A stretch of 64,000 bases of DNA from Hydractinia symbiolongicarpus (lineage: Eukaryota; Cnidaria; Hydrozoa; Anthoathecata; Hydractiniidae): the NCBI RefSeq assembly GCF_029227915.1, contig NC_079878.1:11904001-11968000 (forward strand), written 5' to 3'. The translations under genes were made by a program, and so were the position numbers. Shown one piece after another: positions 62,801 to 64,000 of this stretch. Each line of letters starts with the position of its first letter. Position 1 is the stretch's first letter. The notes under the pieces were generated by a model. The model saw only the letters and a program-made list of their open reading frames with translations. It was not told where the DNA came from and made no database searches.

Positions 62801-62899
62801 CTTCAAATATGAAAAAGTAGAAAATAAAGTATGATGACACAACATGTATCAACAAAAATGTATTGGAGTTTGTTTCACTATCCAAAATTCAAAACAACA

Positions 62900-64000
62900 G
62901 ACAAAATGTTTTTGAATATCAAGCCAAAAAAATCTGTATATTTTGAGATAAAAATATAGTATGTTCCCTAATTCTAATAACCATATCCTAATACTGTATA
63001 TATTTAGAAATAAAAACACATTGAGCAAAATATTTCAGCATCAAGCATTCGTTGTAAAATTTAAAAACTTTAAAAATTGTAAAATTTAAACCCTCTACTT
63101 CTATTTTATACATAAACAGTATTGGCTCTCAAGTTTTACTACCATACAATATAATTTTCAACATTTATAATTTTTATCAGAGTCTCCACAGATTTACATA
63201 CTATGTAATTCAATTCTCCTTTTATTATCTGCCTTCTTTGTTTCTTGTTTGTCCTTATATGCATTGCTTCTGCCCATGAAATAAGGTGTCGTTGTCCTTT
63301 TCGCTAGCTGTTGTTATTTTTAAATTTTTCACGGAGCAACTTTCCCATTTTGCTAGATCTTTTTCAGAGAGAAGATATATTCAGATGATAGAATATATCT
63401 TACCTACTTTAATCATAGAAACTTTGCAAGATTGAATTGAATTGAAGAAGAATTTTGAAAAGTGAAATTAAATTTCGTGAGATAAATTTTTGCCATGGCA
63501 CCATTATGCGATTGTTTCATGAAAAGTACATACACATTTTCAATGTGTTTATTGAAATTTCAACACGTTCTTGTTTCAATTATTCCTTTTGAAATTCACT
63601 ATATTGGTCAGGAAGGAATCATTTTTAGCTCGAAATATAATTTTTCTGCACTTCACTCACAAGCTACCTAGATATACAACCACCTTCAATCTACATTCGC
63701 TCGGCGTTCATTTTTTTAAATAATGAAACAATATTCAGCAACCTTTCCCAACAAACTATCTGATGCTGATTAATTAAGTCTCAAATGATCCTCCATTATA
63801 GAAAACTTCATAGATTGTTATTAAACAATTGATATTTTATACTCTTAGCCTTTTACTTTGTGTTTAGTACTCTACTGTGAGTTCCTGTGTTATGATAGTT
63901 ATCCTTTTTAAGCAATTTAGTTTGGTGCGGTTGTCTATACCATGGCAAACAACTCTGTTTGTGAGTGACCACGGTAAAATATACAGTATGAATTAATGGC
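62900..64000. other. Right edge, no clear gene
   Basis: If the minus-strand gene at 62297-62800 is real, its earlier exons should be here or beyond. A minus-strand run near 63355-63260 (SEKDLAKWESCSVKNLK) is protein-like, but no convincing splice sites were found. Confidence 0.35.

Overview
This is a eukaryotic, AT-rich, mostly non-coding animal genome window. Coding sequence is sparse. The genes have GT-AG introns, and there is a dense load of decayed mobile elements. The recognisable host genes are metazoan: an Sp5-like zinc-finger factor, DTD1 and TRAPPC5. The style of the repeats fits a cnidarian (possibly hydrozoan): Penelope-like elements, Tigger/pogo elements with GCGGACA-type ends, THAP and HIRAN-like relics, and short palindromic MITEs. 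That placement is inference; nothing here fixes the species.

Layout. 1-1000: two diverged tandem duplications. 1576-3222: a Penelope-like element (PLE) with an inverted pseudo-LTR, a 15-bp target duplication and a hammerhead-ribozyme-like motif. 3240-11300: non-coding, with one diverged repeat pair. 11373-12603 (minus): two-exon Sp5-like gene with a duplicated 21-mer upstream. 13050-25500: no gene seen, a few short repeats. 25570-25800: a palindrome-rich short repeat. 26583-33457 (minus): six-exon DTD1, with a small unrecognised open frame on the plus strand in its second intron. 35112-35666 (minus): single-exon TRAPPC5. 36917-38690: broken THAP domain followed by a 5'-truncated LINE. 40400-45082: a cluster of DNA transposons, including a Tigger/pogo element with TA duplications inserted inside another inverted-repeat element with its own 5-bp duplication. 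45855-50391: a 4.5-kb satellite of 30-bp units with 210-bp and 200-bp higher-order periods. 53769-55230: a hairpin MITE and a HIRAN-like pseudogene next to GCGGACA repeats. 57722: a tRNA-like SINE head. 58774-60290 (minus): a second, heavily broken PLE with RT and GIY-YIG remnants. 60560-61120: an 82-bp tandem array. 62297-62800 (minus): two phase-compatible candidate exons of an unrecognised gene.

The host genes do not form a pathway: DTD1 proofreads D-aminoacyl-tRNA, TRAPPC5 is a core subunit of the TRAPP vesicle-tethering complex, and the Sp5-like factor is a developmental regulator. Most of the biological interest lies in the mobile elements. The best points are the PLE with its ribozyme-like motif and precise boundaries, the nested pair of DNA transposons with two independent target duplications, and the higher-order satellite.
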